Positions 33,654 to 42,455 of a DNA stretch of 64,000 nucleotides are shown piece by piece. The first letter of the stretch is position 1. The number at the start of each line of letters is the position of its first letter. A program made the position numbers and the translations under genes. The notes under the pieces were generated by a model, which saw only the letters and a list, made by a program, of their open reading frames with translations, ran no database searches and was not told the DNA's origin. The stretch comes from JAGWBJ01 sp034423015 (lineage in GTDB: Bacteria > Chloroflexota > Dehalococcoidia > Lucifugimonadales > JAGWBF01), in NCBI GenBank assembly GCA_034423015.1, contig DAOUJG010000016.1, forward strand, positions 1 through 64,000, read 5' to 3'.

Positions 33654-34790
33654 ATGGCCAAACGCGACTACTACGACGCCCTCGGTGTCCCCAGGGGCGC
33701 CTCCGAGGAGGAGGTGCGGAAGGCCTTTCGCAAGAAGGCCATGGAGTTCCATCCCGACAGGAACAAGAGCCCCGACGCCGAGGACCGGTTCAAAGAGGTG
33801 AACGAGGCCTACCAGGTGCTCATCGACCCCCAGAAGCGGGCCCGCTACGACCGGTTCGGACACGCGGGGGTGTCGTCGGGCTCGGGGGGGCCGGGGGGCT
33901 TCAACCGGGACTTCGAGGGCTTCGACGTCTTCGGCGGCTTCGGGGACATCTTCGACTCCTTCTTCGGGGACCTGGGCGCCAGGACCCAGCAGCGGGCCGC
34001 CCGGGGCAGCGACGTCCAGCACGCCGTGACCATCCCCTTCGAGGACGCCGTGTTCGGCACCGAGCGGGAGGTGGAGGTGACCCGGGTGGAGCGGTGCCAG
34101 GGGTGCCGGGGCTCGGGGAGCGCGCCGGGCACCAGCCCCAAGAAGTGCGACTCCTGCCGGGGCGCGGGCCAGGTGCGCCGGACCCAGCGGAGCGTCTTCG
34201 GCCAGTTCAGCCAGGTGGCCACGTGCCCGACCTGCCGGGGCCGGGGCTCCGTGGTCGACACCCCGTGCGGCGACTGCCACGGCGTGGGGGCCGAGCGCCG
34301 CCCGCGCAAGATCGTGGTCAAGATACCCGCTGGGGTGGAGGACGGGATGCAGATCCGCCTCTCGGGAGAGGGCAACGTGGGGAGCAACGGCGGCCCGCCG
34401 GGGAACCTGTACGTGGCCATCTCGGTACTGGACCACGCCCTGTTCTCCCGGGACGGGAACAACCTGGTGTTCGTGCTGCCCATAGACATGGTCCAGGCCG
34501 CCCTGGGGGACCAGGTGGAGGTCCCCACCCTCAACGGGGTCCAGACCCTCACCATACCCGCCGGCACCCAGCCCGGGGCCGTCTTCCGCATCAAGGGCAA
34601 GGGCGTACCTGCCATCAACGGCCACCGCCGGGGCGACATCGTGGTCCCCGTCAGGCTCCAGGTGCCCACGCATCTGGACGCCCACCAGCAGACGCTTCTG
34701 GAGGAGCTGGGCAAGACCCTGGAGAGCCCAGCCGCCGACTCCAGCCGCGACAAGGGCTGGTTCGACAAGATCAAGGACGCCCTGGGGTAG
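33654..34790 (+). CDS. dnaJ: Chaperone protein DnaJ
   Basis: A 378-residue type I DnaJ: J domain with HPD at 33-35, a Gly/Phe-rich linker (about 75-110), four zinc-finger repeats (CQGCRGSG, CDSCRGAG, CPTCRGRG, CGDCHGVG), then the two substrate-binding beta domains. It delivers unfolded proteins to DnaK and stimulates its ATPase. No dnaK or grpE is in this window. The ATG lies 24 nt after the end of the repeat array, with no clear Shine-Dalgarno, so the repeat may hold or influence its promoter. Confidence 0.96.
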   Translation: MAKRDYYDALGVPRGASEEEVRKAFRKKAMEFHPDRNKSPDAEDRFKEVNEAYQVLIDPQKRARYDRFGHAGVSSGSGGPGGFNRDFEGFDVFGGFGDIFDSFFGDLGARTQQRAARGSDVQHAVTIPFEDAVFGTEREVEVTRVERCQGCRGSGSAPGTSPKKCDSCRGAGQVRRTQRSVFGQFSQVATCPTCRGRGSVVDTPCGDCHGVGAERRPRKIVVKIPAGVEDGMQIRLSGEGNVGSNGGPPGNLYVAISVLDHALFSRDGNNLVFVLPIDMVQAALGDQVEVPTLNGVQTLTIPAGTQPGAVFRIKGKGVPAINGHRRGDIVVPVRLQVPTHLDAHQQTLLEELGKTLESPAADSSRDKGWFDKIKDALG

Positions 34791-34848
34791 GGGCCCGCGC
34801 CCGCTTGTCCCTCCGTCCGGGAGCCGTCGCCGGGGGCGCCGCCAGCCG

Positions 34849-35724
34849 ATGATCTGGCAAGAGCTCAGCATCCAGGTGCCCGGCGAGTTCGTGGAGCCCA
34901 TCTCCTACCTGTTCGGCAAGTACGGCCATGGCCTCTCGGTGGAGGACCTGGGCGGCGGCCAGGTGATGATGCGCTCCTACCTGCCCAACACATCCAGGCG
35001 GCGGCGGGCCCGGATTGAGGTGGGAGTGAACCTCGTGCGCAGGCTCCAGCCCATGGGTGAGCTCCAGGTGACCGACCTGAAGGACAGCGACTGGGAGACG
35101 GCCTGGAAGGCCCACTTCGGCATACTCAGGGCCGGCAGCCGGCTGGTCATCAAGCCCTCCTGGCTGGAGTATGAGGCCAGGGGCGACGAGGTGGTCATCG
35201 AGCTGGACCCAGGCATGGCCTTCGGCACTGGCCACCACCCCACGACGAACGCGTGCCTGCAGGCCCTGGAGAGGCGCCTGAACCCCGGGGACACCGTCCT
35301 GGACCTGGGGGCCGGGTCGGGCATACTCTCCATCGCTGCGGCCCGCCTGGGCGCCGCCTCGGTGGTGGCGCTGGACGTGGACGCCACGGCGGTGAAGGCC
35401 TCCAGGAAGAACCTCAAGGCCGGAGGGTTCACCCAGGTCCAGCCGGCCAGGGGCACCCTCCCCCACAGGCTGGCCCCGCCCGAGCATTTCGACCTGGCCA
35501 CCGCCAACATCAGCTCCAAGACGGTGCAGGAGATGGCCGGCCCGCTGCGGGACGTGCTGAAGCCCAACGGGACCCTCATCGCCTCGGGGATAGTCCAGCG
35601 CCAAGAGGAGGAGGCCAGGTCCGCGGTCACCCGGGCCGGGTTCCGCCACCTGGAGACCATCCTGGTGGACGACTGGGTGACCCTCCTGTTCTCCCGGGAG
35701 GCCCGGGTGCCCCGGGTGAACTGA
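34849..35724 (+). CDS. prmA: Ribosomal protein L11 methyltransferase
   Basis: A 291-residue PrmA. An N-terminal substrate-recognition domain (about 1-100) precedes the SAM-binding fold: DPGMAFGTGHHPTTNACL, motif I VLDLGAGSGILSIAAARLGA, then ALDVDATAV and motif IV TANISSK (NIxxxx in place of the usual NILA). It trimethylates ribosomal protein L11. The stop overlaps the next start (TGATG at 35722-35726), so prmA and rsmE are translationally coupled, as in many bacteria. The gene follows dnaJ by 58 nt. Confidence 0.94.
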   Translation: MIWQELSIQVPGEFVEPISYLFGKYGHGLSVEDLGGGQVMMRSYLPNTSRRRRARIEVGVNLVRRLQPMGELQVTDLKDSDWETAWKAHFGILRAGSRLVIKPSWLEYEARGDEVVIELDPGMAFGTGHHPTTNACLQALERRLNPGDTVLDLGAGSGILSIAAARLGAASVVALDVDATAVKASRKNLKAGGFTQVQPARGTLPHRLAPPEHFDLATANISSKTVQEMAGPLRDVLKPNGTLIASGIVQRQEEEARSAVTRAGFRHLETILVDDWVTLLFSREARVPRVN

Positions 35725-36464
35725 TGCACCGGTTCTTCGTCCCGCCGGAGTGGATACGGGGCGACCTGGTGCTCCTGCGGGAGGCCGCGGCGCACCAGGT
35801 CTCCCACGTGCTGCGGATGTCCCCCGGCGACAAAATCGCCGTCCTCGACGGCTCGGGGCGGGAGTACACGGTCAGCCTGGCCGCCTTTGCCAGGGACAGG
35901 GTCGAGGGGCGCGTGGTGGCCGTCCACGAAGGGGACCCGGCCCCCGACGTCAGCATCGTCCTCTACCAGGGCACCCTGAAAGGCGACCGGTTCCAGTGGG
36001 TGCTGCAGAAGGGGACGGAGCTGGGGGTGTCGTCCTTCGTCCCCCTGCTGTGCCGCCGCTCGGTGGCCCGGCACACGGCCGGCGAGCCGGGAGGCCGCCG
36101 TCGGCGCTGGATGGCGGCCATCACCGAGGCCGCGGAGCAGTGCGGGGCCCGGAGGCTGCCGGACCTGCTGGAGCCCACTCCCTTCAGGGCAGCCTGCGAC
36201 GCCGTGGAGCCGTCGCACACGTCCATCATCCCCTGGGAGGAGGAGGCGGCCACGGAGCTGCGGCAGGCCCTGGAGGGCTCCTCCTCCCGCCACGTGGACC
36301 TGTTCATAGGCCCCGAGGGCGGGTTCGAGCCCGAGGAGGTGGAGTACGCGCGCTCCCGGGGGATAGTGCCGGTGTCCCTGGGAAGGCGCATCCTGCGCTC
36401 GGAGACGGCCGCCATCGCCGCGGTGACCGCCGTCCTGTACCACCGGGACGCCCTAGGCCTCTAG
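35724..36464 (+). CDS. rsmE: 16S rRNA m3U1498 methyltransferase RsmE
   Basis: A 246-residue SPOUT-class methyltransferase. The N-terminal PUA-like domain starts MHRFFVPPEW; the knotted SAM site includes GTELGVSSFVPL, FIGPEGGFEPEEVEYA and the end LGRRILRSETAAIAAV. It methylates N3 of U1498 in 16S rRNA. ATG 35724 shares bases with the prmA stop. It ends against a bidirectional hairpin, after which gpsA converges. Confidence 0.95.
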   Translation: MHRFFVPPEWIRGDLVLLREAAAHQVSHVLRMSPGDKIAVLDGSGREYTVSLAAFARDRVEGRVVAVHEGDPAPDVSIVLYQGTLKGDRFQWVLQKGTELGVSSFVPLLCRRSVARHTAGEPGGRRRRWMAAITEAAEQCGARRLPDLLEPTPFRAACDAVEPSHTSIIPWEEEAATELRQALEGSSSRHVDLFIGPEGGFEPEEVEYARSRGIVPVSLGRRILRSETAAIAAVTAVLYHRDALGL

Positions 36465-36467
36465 GGC

Positions 36468-36483
36468 GCCCCTCCAGAGGGGC
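36468..36483. terminator. Bidirectional hairpin between rsmE and gpsA
   Basis: A 6-bp stem (gcccct / aggggc) with a ccag loop fills the short gap between convergent genes. It has no T-run. Confidence 0.4.
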
Positions 36484-36486
36484 CCG

Positions 36487-37485
36487 CTACTCGGCCCGGG
36501 GTGGCCTGCCCATCAGCTCGGCCACGGCCTGCTTGGGGTCCATGCCCTGGAACAGGACCCTGTAGGTGGCGTTGGCAATGGGCATCTCCACACCCATCTC
36601 CTCGGCCAGCTTGACGGCGGCGGCGGTGGTGAACACGCCCTCGGCCACGTTCTCCATGGACGCCCGGATCTCCTCCAACGCTCGTCCGGCGGCGAGCATG
36701 CGGCCCACCTGGTGGTTGCGGCTCAGGGGGCTGGCGCAGGTGGCCACCAGGTCTCCCAGCCCGGCCAGTCCCGCGAAGGTTATGGGGCTGGCCCCGGCAG
36801 CCACCCCCAGCCGGGTGATCTCCGCCAGGCCCCGGGTCATGAAGGCGGCCTTGCCGTTGTCCCCGTACCCCAGGCCGTCGCAGATGCCGGCGCCCAGGGC
36901 GATGATGTTCTTCAGGGCCCCGCCCAGCTCCACGCCGACGGTGTCCTCGTTGGTGTAGACGCGGAAAGTGCCGGACATCAGCAGATCCCGGGCGCGGGCG
37001 GCCGCCTCCGGAAGACGGGATGCCACCACAGCGGACGCGGGTTTGCCCCCGACGACCTCCAGGGCCAGGTTGGGCCCCGACAGCACGCTTATCCGGGGAC
37101 GCAGGCGGTCGGGCAGCAGCTCCTCCAGGACCTGGCTCATGCGTTTGCCGGACTCCATCTCCAGGCCCTTGGAGGCGCTCAGCATGACCGGCTCGCCCCG
37201 GATGGCGCCCCGGACCCGGAGCACGTTGTGCCTCATGGTCGTGGATGGGACGGCGAGGATGACCATGGACGTCCCGCCAGCGGCCTCCTCGGGGTCGCTG
37301 CTGACCGTCAGGGGCTGAGGAAACTCCACCGCGGGCAGGAACCGGGCGTTCCGCCGGGAGGATGCCAGCTCCGCGGCCTCCTCGGGGCTTCTTGCCAGCA
37401 GGGTGACGGGCACGCCCTTGCGCGCCAGGAGGACTGCCAGGGTGGTGCCCCAGGTGGTGGCGCCGACTACCGTTACGCCGGTCAA
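36487..37485 (-). CDS. gpsA: Glycerol-3-phosphate dehydrogenase [NAD(P)+]
   Basis: A 332-residue GpsA. The N-terminal nucleotide motif reads VVGATTWGTTLA (usually GAGxWGTA), followed by SASKGLE, VLSGPNLALEV and the catalytic Lys region GGALKNIIALGAGICDGLGYGDN. It makes glycerol-3-phosphate for phospholipids. The start is TTG 37485, directly after plsY (5 nt), whose product uses glycerol-3-phosphate as acceptor. The der-plsY-gpsA order is common. Confidence 0.94.
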   Translation of the reverse strand: MTGVTVVGATTWGTTLAVLLARKGVPVTLLARSPEEAAELASSRRNARFLPAVEFPQPLTVSSDPEEAAGGTSMVILAVPSTTMRHNVLRVRGAIRGEPVMLSASKGLEMESGKRMSQVLEELLPDRLRPRISVLSGPNLALEVVGGKPASAVVASRLPEAAARARDLLMSGTFRVYTNEDTVGVELGGALKNIIALGAGICDGLGYGDNGKAAFMTRGLAEITRLGVAAGASPITFAGLAGLGDLVATCASPLSRNHQVGRMLAAGRALEEIRASMENVAEGVFTTAAAVKLAEEMGVEMPIANATYRVLFQGMDPKQAVAELMGRPPRAE

Positions 37486-37490
37486 AGCGA

Positions 37491-38228
37491 CTACGTCCCG
37501 GTGGGGCCGGAGCCCGTGGCCTCACCTATTTTCTGGGCCGGCTGGCCGAGCTTCCGCTCGGTGCCCTCGAGCAGCCGTTGGATATTGTCCCGGTGCTGCC
37601 AGAGGATGATGGAGCACCCTATACCCGTGTAAACCAGGTACGTGGCCGGGGACTGGTCCAGAAGCGCGAGGGCCAGGGACGAGAGGAACGCGCCGAACAG
37701 GGACGCGATGGAGCCGAGGGAGAGGTACCGGGAGGGAAGGGTCACGACCAGGAAGCTGGCCACGGCTATGGCGCCGGCGATGGGCTCCATGACCAGGAGC
37801 CCTCCCAGGCCCGTCGCTATGCCCCTGCCCCCCTTGAACTTCAGGAACACGGGCCAGTTGTGGCCCGCCAGCGCCAGCAGACCGGCCGTGACCTCCACGG
37901 CCGGGTCGTCGGCCACGACCCTGGCCAGGAACACGGCCAGTACGCCCTTGCTCAGGTCCAGCCCCAGGGCGAGGACCGCGAGCTTGCCCCCGGCGCTCCT
38001 CAGAACGTTGGAGGTGCCGGTCCTGCCGCTGCCGTACTGGCGGATGTCCACACCCCGCACTGTCATCGCCAGGAGGAACCCCCAGGGTATGGACCCCAGG
38101 ACGTAGGCAATGGGCGCAACCACGGCGTACTTGGTGTAGGTGCTGTCCAGGTCCAGGGCCAGCGCGATCACCACCACGTACACGGCCAGCACCGGCGGCA
38201 CTAGCAGGCTCAGGACCAACGCGGCCAT
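37491..38228 (-). CDS. plsY: Glycerol-3-phosphate acyltransferase PlsY
   Basis: A 245-residue polytopic membrane enzyme. The three catalytic blocks are present: GSIPWGFLLA, the glycine-rich QYGSGRTGTSNVLR, and GHNWPVFLKFKGGRGIATGLG. It transfers an acyl group from acyl-phosphate to glycerol-3-phosphate, the first step of phospholipid synthesis. It is longer than typical PlsY (about 200 aa) because of an extra N-terminal hydrophobic segment of about 35 residues. It starts at ATG 38228, 4 nt after the der stop. Confidence 0.93.
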   Translation of the reverse strand: MAALVLSLLVPPVLAVYVVVIALALDLDSTYTKYAVVAPIAYVLGSIPWGFLLAMTVRGVDIRQYGSGRTGTSNVLRSAGGKLAVLALGLDLSKGVLAVFLARVVADDPAVEVTAGLLALAGHNWPVFLKFKGGRGIATGLGGLLVMEPIAGAIAVASFLVVTLPSRYLSLGSIASLFGAFLSSLALALLDQSPATYLVYTGIGCSIILWQHRDNIQRLLEGTERKLGQPAQKIGEATGSGPTGT

Positions 38229-38232
38229 GGGG

Positions 38233-39570
38233 TCATATCCTTTCCCTGAACACCAGCCTCAAATGGGTGTGCGTATAGCCGAAGGCGGCCCTGAAGCGGT
38301 TCTCCAGGTAGCGTTCATAGGAGAAGTGTACCAGTTGCGGGTTGCGGACGGCAAAGACGAAGGTCGGGGGGTTTACGCCGACCTGCCTCACGGCCTGAAA
38401 CCGGGGCCGTTGGCCCTTCCTGGAGGGCGGCATGTGGTCCGCAAGGGCATCCAGCATGGCGTGGTGCAGGCTGCGGGGCGGGACGCGCACGTGGCGCTCC
38501 TGGTAGACGCTCGAGGCCAGGTCCATCAGCTCCGAGACTCCCAGCCCGGTCAGCGCGGAGGTGAAGCAGATGGGGACGTAGGGCATGAAGTGGAGGCGTT
38601 CCCGGACCACCTGTACGGCCAGCTCACGCTCGGTGCCCTCGGTCTCGGGCACCAGGTCCCACTTGTTGATGACCACGATGAGGCCCTTGTAGCCGTCCCA
38701 CGCGTGGCCGGAGATGTGAGCGTCCTGGGCTGTTCCCAATTCCGTGGCGTCCAGCACCAGGAGGGCGATGTCGCTTCGCTGCACCGCCCGCATGGCCCTC
38801 AACACGCTGTAGTACTCGATGCCCCGCTCGATCCTGCCGGGCCTTCGAAGCCCCGCCGTGTCTATCAGCACCACGGGGCTGCCCCTGTAGACGAACCGGG
38901 TGTCCAGCGCGTCCCTCGTCGTCCCCGGGGTATCGCTGACGATGCTGCGGTCCTGCCCCAGGATGGCGTTGTCCAGCATCGACTTGCCGACATTGGTCCT
39001 GCCGATGATGGCCAGCTTCATCGCGTCGTCCCGGACCTCTTCCACCCCCGAATCATCCTCGGGCGAGTCGTCCTCGGGCAGCAGGGAGACGACCCGTTCC
39101 ATCAGGTCGAACACGCCCAGGTTGTGGTAGGCGCTGACGGGCATGGGGTCTCCCAGGCCCAGGGCGTGGAACTCCAGGGCGGCGACGTCTCTCCGGTGGT
39201 TGTCCACCTTGTTCACGGCCACCACCAAGGGCTTCTCGCTCCGTCGCAGCCAGCCGGCGATCTCCTCGTCGGCCGCGGTGAGACCGTCCACCACGTCCAG
39301 GAGGAGGACTATCAGGTCCGCTTCGGCCACGCCCGCCTCCACCTGGGCCTTTACCTGGTGGCGCAGGGGGTCTTGGGGCCTCGGCTCCAACCCGCCGGTG
39401 TCCACGACGATCATGTGGCGCCCCATCCACTCCACGTCGCCCATCAGGCGGTCCCGGGTCGTCCCCGGCACGTCGCTGACGATGGCGTCCCGTCCCTCGG
39501 TGAGGCGGTTGAAGAGGGTGGACTTGCCCACGTTGGGCCTGCCCACGATGGCTACAAGGGGAGTAGGCAT
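38233..39570 (-). CDS. der: GTPase Der (EngA)
   Basis: A 445-residue protein with two tandem GTPase domains, each with its P-loop: GRPNVGKS at about 10-17 and GRTNVGKS at about 190. G3 motifs DTGGLE and DTAGLRRPG and G4 motifs NKVD and NKWD are visible, followed by the C-terminal KH-like domain. Der assists 50S ribosome assembly. ATG 39570 gives the family start MPTPLVAIVGRPNVG; a longer frame upstream overlaps the argF stop region. The Shine-Dalgarno is not obvious. Confidence 0.95.
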   Translation of the reverse strand: MPTPLVAIVGRPNVGKSTLFNRLTEGRDAIVSDVPGTTRDRLMGDVEWMGRHMIVVDTGGLEPRPQDPLRHQVKAQVEAGVAEADLIVLLLDVVDGLTAADEEIAGWLRRSEKPLVVAVNKVDNHRRDVAALEFHALGLGDPMPVSAYHNLGVFDLMERVVSLLPEDDSPEDDSGVEEVRDDAMKLAIIGRTNVGKSMLDNAILGQDRSIVSDTPGTTRDALDTRFVYRGSPVVLIDTAGLRRPGRIERGIEYYSVLRAMRAVQRSDIALLVLDATELGTAQDAHISGHAWDGYKGLIVVINKWDLVPETEGTERELAVQVVRERLHFMPYVPICFTSALTGLGVSELMDLASSVYQERHVRVPPRSLHHAMLDALADHMPPSRKGQRPRFQAVRQVGVNPPTFVFAVRNPQLVHFSYERYLENRFRAAFGYTHTHLRLVFRERI

Positions 39571-39616
39571 GTCAGTTGTTGGACTCTTAGGCGTCCCGCG
39601 CGGGGCCCGTGGGACG

Positions 39617-40534
39617 CTAGCCCGCACCCATTATAAGCTCCAGCGCCGCCTTCTGGGCGTGCAGGCGGTTGCCCGCCTGGTCGTAGGCGGCAGACTGGGG
39701 GTGTTCCAGCATGCCTTCGGGCACCTCTTCGCCGTAGTGGGCGGGCATGGGGTGCATGAAGATGGCGCCCGCTGCGGCCCTGGAAAGGAGCTCCGGGTCG
39801 ACGGTGTACCCCGCAAAGGCCTTGCGGCGGGCCTCGGACTCCTCTTCCTGGCCCATACTGGTCCACACGTCGGTGTACACCACGTCGGCGCCTGCCACGC
39901 CCTCCACGGGATCGGAGACCGAGGCGATCTCGCCCCCTCCCTGCCCGGCGCGCAGCTTTGCCGCTTCCAGGGTCTCGCCGTCCAGCCCGTAGCCGGAAGG
40001 TGCCGCAATGGTGAAGCTGGCCCCCACCGAGGCCACAGCCAGGCAGAGGCTCCTGGCCACGTTGTTGCCGTCGCCGATATAGGCCACCCTGAGGCCCCGG
40101 AAGCCGCCCTTGTGCTCGTAGATGGCCTGCAGGTCCGCCAGCGCCTGGCAGGGGTGCTCCAGGTCCGACAGGGCGTTGACCACGGGCACCGAGCCCGTCT
40201 CCGCCAGCTCCCGGAGGCTGGAGTGGGAGTTGACCCGCGCCACCACGCAGTCCACGTAGCGGGACAGGACCCGGGCCACGTCCGACACCCTCTCCCTCCT
40301 GCCCAGCCCGACCTCGTCGGGGCCCATGTAAAGGGCGTGACCGCCCATCTGATGGATGCCCACGTCGAAGCTGGCCCGCGTCCTCAGGGAGGGCTTCTCG
40401 AACAGCAGGGCCACCGTCCTGCCCGACAGGGCGGCGGAGCGGGGCTCCTTCGCCAAGGCAAGAGCCCGGTGGACGATGCCGGATATCTCCTCGGGGCTCA
40501 GGTCCAGAACGGAGAGGATGTGCCTGGTGGGCAT
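39617..40534 (-). CDS. argF: Ornithine carbamoyltransferase-like protein
   Basis: A 305-residue carbamoyltransferase. The carbamoyl-phosphate loop FEKPSLRTRASF, HPCQALADL and the ornithine-type DVWTSMGQEEE are visible. The catalytic HCLP motif of ornithine carbamoyltransferases reads FMHPMPAH here: the cysteine that flanks the ornithine chain is Pro, as in the HPLP of aspartate carbamoyltransferase. The SMG loop still favours an ornithine-type substrate, so I call it OTC-like with reservations. No other arginine gene is adjacent. It lies 46 nt upstream of der on the same strand. Confidence 0.8.
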   Translation of the reverse strand: MPTRHILSVLDLSPEEISGIVHRALALAKEPRSAALSGRTVALLFEKPSLRTRASFDVGIHQMGGHALYMGPDEVGLGRRERVSDVARVLSRYVDCVVARVNSHSSLRELAETGSVPVVNALSDLEHPCQALADLQAIYEHKGGFRGLRVAYIGDGNNVARSLCLAVASVGASFTIAAPSGYGLDGETLEAAKLRAGQGGGEIASVSDPVEGVAGADVVYTDVWTSMGQEEESEARRKAFAGYTVDPELLSRAAAGAIFMHPMPAHYGEEVPEGMLEHPQSAAYDQAGNRLHAQKAALELIMGAG

Positions 40535-40668
40535 GACGCCTCCTGTCGGCCCGAATCTTATATCAAATCGCGGGCCCCTTCAAGGCTGGCGCCCAGGGCC
40601 GGGGCGACGGTGGATTTGCCGACCCCGCCGGGTTAGAATGGGTGCCACCCTGAGCAGGACTAGAGAGA

Positions 40669-41025
40669 GTGAATGAGAAGATAGCCCCCGGCCTGACGGG
40701 CAGCAAAGAGACTATCGTGTGCGAGCACAACGTGGCCAGCCACGTCCCCAGGTTCAGCACGCCGTCGATGATCCTGCTGATGGAGCAAGCGTCGGTGGCG
40801 GCCCTGGCCCCGCACCTGGACCCCGGTGAGATCTCGGTCGGCTTCGAGGTGAACGTCCGGCACCTGGCGCCGTCGTCTATGGGGGCCAGGGTCGTCGCCC
40901 GCGCCGAGCTCACGGCGGTGGACAGGAACCGGCTGACCTTCGCGGTCCAGGCCCACGACGGCGAGACCAAGATCGGAGAGGGCACCCACCGCCGCGCCGT
41001 GATAACTCCCAGGGCCGAGTCCTAG
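40669..41025 (+). CDS. Hot-dog-fold thioesterase, FlK type
   Basis: A 118-residue hot-dog-fold thioesterase. Thr31, Glu39 and His65 are spaced 8 and 26 residues apart, exactly as the Thr42-Glu50-His76 triad of fluoroacetyl-CoA thioesterase FlK, and the surrounding TPSMILLMEQAS and GFEVNVRHLAPS fit that subfamily. Most relatives are uncharacterised, so fluoroacetyl-CoA is only one possible substrate. The start is GTG 40669, with a weak AGAGAG upstream. It is transcribed toward the reductive-dehalogenase-like array, from which a strong shared hairpin separates it. Confidence 0.75.
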   Translation: MNEKIAPGLTGSKETIVCEHNVASHVPRFSTPSMILLMEQASVAALAPHLDPGEISVGFEVNVRHLAPSSMGARVVARAELTAVDRNRLTFAVQAHDGETKIGEGTHRRAVITPRAES

Positions 41026-41039
41026 TCCGCCCTCAAGTA

Positions 41040-41065
41040 GCAGGGCCGGCGTCAGCCGGCCCTGC
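41040..41065. terminator. Bidirectional terminator hairpin
   Basis: A perfect 11-bp stem (gcagggccggc / gccggccctgc) with a gtca loop lies between the convergent thioesterase gene and the five-gene array; ctgcatcttt follows on the plus strand. Confidence 0.65.
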
Positions 41066-41097
41066 CTGCATCTTTCCCTGGGGAGTCGTCGGGGGCC

Positions 41098-42366
41098 CTA
41101 CACGTCCCAGGAGCGGCCCATGTCGTCGGGCGGCTGGGATATGTACTCGGCCACCCTCTGCTTGAACTCCCTGAGGGCCAGCGTGCCGGAGGAGTCGTCG
41201 GGCAGGTCCCCCTCCCTGATGCGGTCCTTCAGGTCCTCGAACAGCAGGTCCTCGTTCTTCCCATGGGGGATCTGGAAGAACTCGTTGTTGAACCGGGGGA
41301 GGTCTCCGGGCCCGAAGTAGCCCATCTCCCTTATGGAGTACCCCTCCAGGAGATGGGTCCCCTTGCCCAGCACGCTGCCCGTCTCCACGTAGTGGTCCAT
41401 CACGGCCTTCAGGCCGTAACGCTGGACCGGGCACACTTTCATGCAGACGGCGCACCCCTCGTACCGGGCCATCACCGGCCGGCAGCGCCGGTAGATGAGC
41501 TTGTGCTTCTCCACGCCCCTCCACCAGACCTTGTCCCGCATCAGGGCCCTGCCGGGACACCGGTTCACGCACACCTGGCATATGGTGCAGAAGGAGTGGA
41601 TGCCGTAGTCCACGGGCTCATCGTAGGTCACCTGTGCGTCGGTGCTGATGAGCATGATCCTGGCCCGGGAGCCGAAGTGGGGCGACAGAAGCTGCCCATT
41701 CGCCCCGAGCTGCCCCAGCCCCGCCGCCACGAACATGGGTATGTACGCGCCGCTGTTGTCGTTGGGACTGTGGACCTGGGCGTGGTATCCCAGGCTGCGG
41801 ATGTAGTCGGCCAGCTCCAGGGCGACGACGCCCATGGTCCTGTACACGCCGTGGTGGGGGCCCTCGGCCTCGATGCTGGGGGCAGTCTGGGTGGGCTCGT
41901 AGTCCTGCTCCCAGGCGAGGCAGATGGCGTGGGGGAACTTGACCCAGTTCCTCTTGAACTTGAAGATGTAGCGCCTGTCGAGGCTGGTGAAGCCGACCTC
42001 GCCGAAGCCCATCTCCCGGGCCTTCTGCCGGATGTCCTGGGTAACGTCCTTGCCGGGGATGGGGGCCGCCGAGGGCTCTATGTCCCCGGTGTCCTTGGCC
42101 GCGGCGATTATGGGCCGATTGAGCCTGTCGTGCTCCTTGCGGTGCTCCAGCACCTCGTCGGTGTAGACGGACCATACCCAGTCCCGGTCGGCCGTCATGT
42201 CCACCGCCTGGCTCTCCAGGGGATACTCCCGGCTGTAGAAGTCCACTTCTTTGGGGCTCTGGACGACACCGGGCACGGTTTCCAGCTCCTCCGGGACATT
42301 GATGGTGATGTCCGTGTCGCCGTGGACCCTGCCGGGCCGCTTTATCGAGTGTCCGACCTTCAGCAT
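41098..42366 (-). CDS. Corrinoid/2x[4Fe-4S] reductive-dehalogenase-like protein, paralogue 1 (promoter-distal)
   Basis: A 422-residue protein of the reductive dehalogenase (RdhA)/QueG superfamily. AGLGQLGANGQLLSPHFGSR is the corrinoid-site block. CTICQVCVNRCPG gives the first cluster (Cx2Cx2Cx3CP), and a Cys nine residues before CAVCMKVCP gives the second. There is no twin-Arg signal or hydrophobic N-terminus, so it should be cytoplasmic, unlike respiratory RdhA. The likely role is B12-dependent reduction of an unknown soluble substrate. AAAGGAGG lies 6 nt before the ATG; longer in-frame sequence upstream is out-of-frame coding DNA of paralogue 2. Sequence details pair it with paralogue 2. 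Confidence 0.8.
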   Translation of the reverse strand: MLKVGHSIKRPGRVHGDTDITINVPEELETVPGVVQSPKEVDFYSREYPLESQAVDMTADRDWVWSVYTDEVLEHRKEHDRLNRPIIAAAKDTGDIEPSAAPIPGKDVTQDIRQKAREMGFGEVGFTSLDRRYIFKFKRNWVKFPHAICLAWEQDYEPTQTAPSIEAEGPHHGVYRTMGVVALELADYIRSLGYHAQVHSPNDNSGAYIPMFVAAGLGQLGANGQLLSPHFGSRARIMLISTDAQVTYDEPVDYGIHSFCTICQVCVNRCPGRALMRDKVWWRGVEKHKLIYRRCRPVMARYEGCAVCMKVCPVQRYGLKAVMDHYVETGSVLGKGTHLLEGYSIREMGYFGPGDLPRFNNEFFQIPHGKNEDLLFEDLKDRIREGDLPDDSSGTLALREFKQRVAEYISQPPDDMGRSWDV

Positions 42367-42455
42367 GACATCCTCCTTTTTGGACCATTCCCGGGCTTGA
42401 GCCGGTTCCCGGGCTGGACCGATTCCCCGGGGAGCTCTATTCCGGGGCGGTTGCG

